DNA from: Sphingomonas spermidinifaciens
GTDB taxonomy: Bacteria > Pseudomonadota > Alphaproteobacteria > Sphingomonadales > Sphingomonadaceae
Reading direction: 5' to 3'
NCBI RefSeq assembly: GCF_002351485.1
Contig: NZ_NWMW01000001.1
Span: 1,612,001-1,676,000 of the forward strand
DNA length: 64,000 nt
Both the position numbers and the translations under genes were made by a program. This document shows, piece by piece, positions 63,741-64,000 of the stretch (the stretch's first letter is position 1; every line of letters starts with the position of its first letter). The notes beneath the pieces are model-generated. The model searched no databases. It saw only the letters and a program-made list of their open reading frames with translations, and was not told the origin of the DNA.

Positions 63741-64000
<260 letters not shown>

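Overview
The window is high-GC, tightly packed alphaproteobacterial chromosome. It most resembles Sphingomonas or a close relative. The grounds are two large TonB-dependent receptors of the Xanthomonas-Caulobacter type, an RNase E with an acidic insertion in its S1 domain and an arginine-rich tail, the amidase / PBP1A / prfB gene order, and short REP-like inverted repeats between genes. The assignment is by recall of gene families; no database search was run.

Layout. 1-7.4 kb: a minus-strand leucine/isovalerate catabolic operon (isovaleryl-CoA dehydrogenase, both methylcrotonyl-CoA carboxylase subunits, a MaoC hydratase and a CitE-like lyase) with a divergent LysR regulator and an AT-richer cysteine-peptidase-like gene wedged inside. 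7.5-28.3 kb: ordinary core genes, including a secreted zinc metalloprotease, prfB, PBP1A, a cell-wall amidase, RNase E with a long leader, a thioesterase, an MliC-type lipoprotein, a Bcr-type exporter, an iron/2-oxoglutarate oxygenase, homoserine dehydrogenase, and an AmpG-like permease overlapping a serine hydrolase.

28.3-42.6 kb: a roughly 14 kb genomic island at tRNA-Arg(CCG). A large serine recombinase is read into the tRNA from the opposite strand. The island carries HigBA, a VirD2-like relaxase with an oriT-like set of inverted repeats, and a plus-strand defence block in which phd, hsdR, hsdM, hsdS, darT and darG follow each other with overlapping or nearly touching ends. Next to it is an unknown protein paired with an XRE / ImmA-IrrE metallopeptidase. 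A 9-base copy of the tRNA 3' end and a relic of a second recombinase mark the far end, which suggests tandem insertion at one site.

42.9-64 kb: a fucose and fucosylated-glycan utilisation locus. Two TonB receptors, a beta-helix enzyme, an unknown exported protein that may be a lyase, and a GH95-type hydrolase would capture and cut the polymer. FucP imports fucose. An aldo/keto reductase, L-fuconate dehydratase, a short-chain dehydrogenase and an FAH-family hydrolase make the non-phosphorylating route to pyruvate and L-lactate, which LldD oxidises. The lactonase of this route survives only as an internally deleted remnant. Three promoters of the locus share pairs of 14-base palindrome-like sites 19 bases apart, probably operators; the IclR protein inside the locus is the first candidate to bind them.
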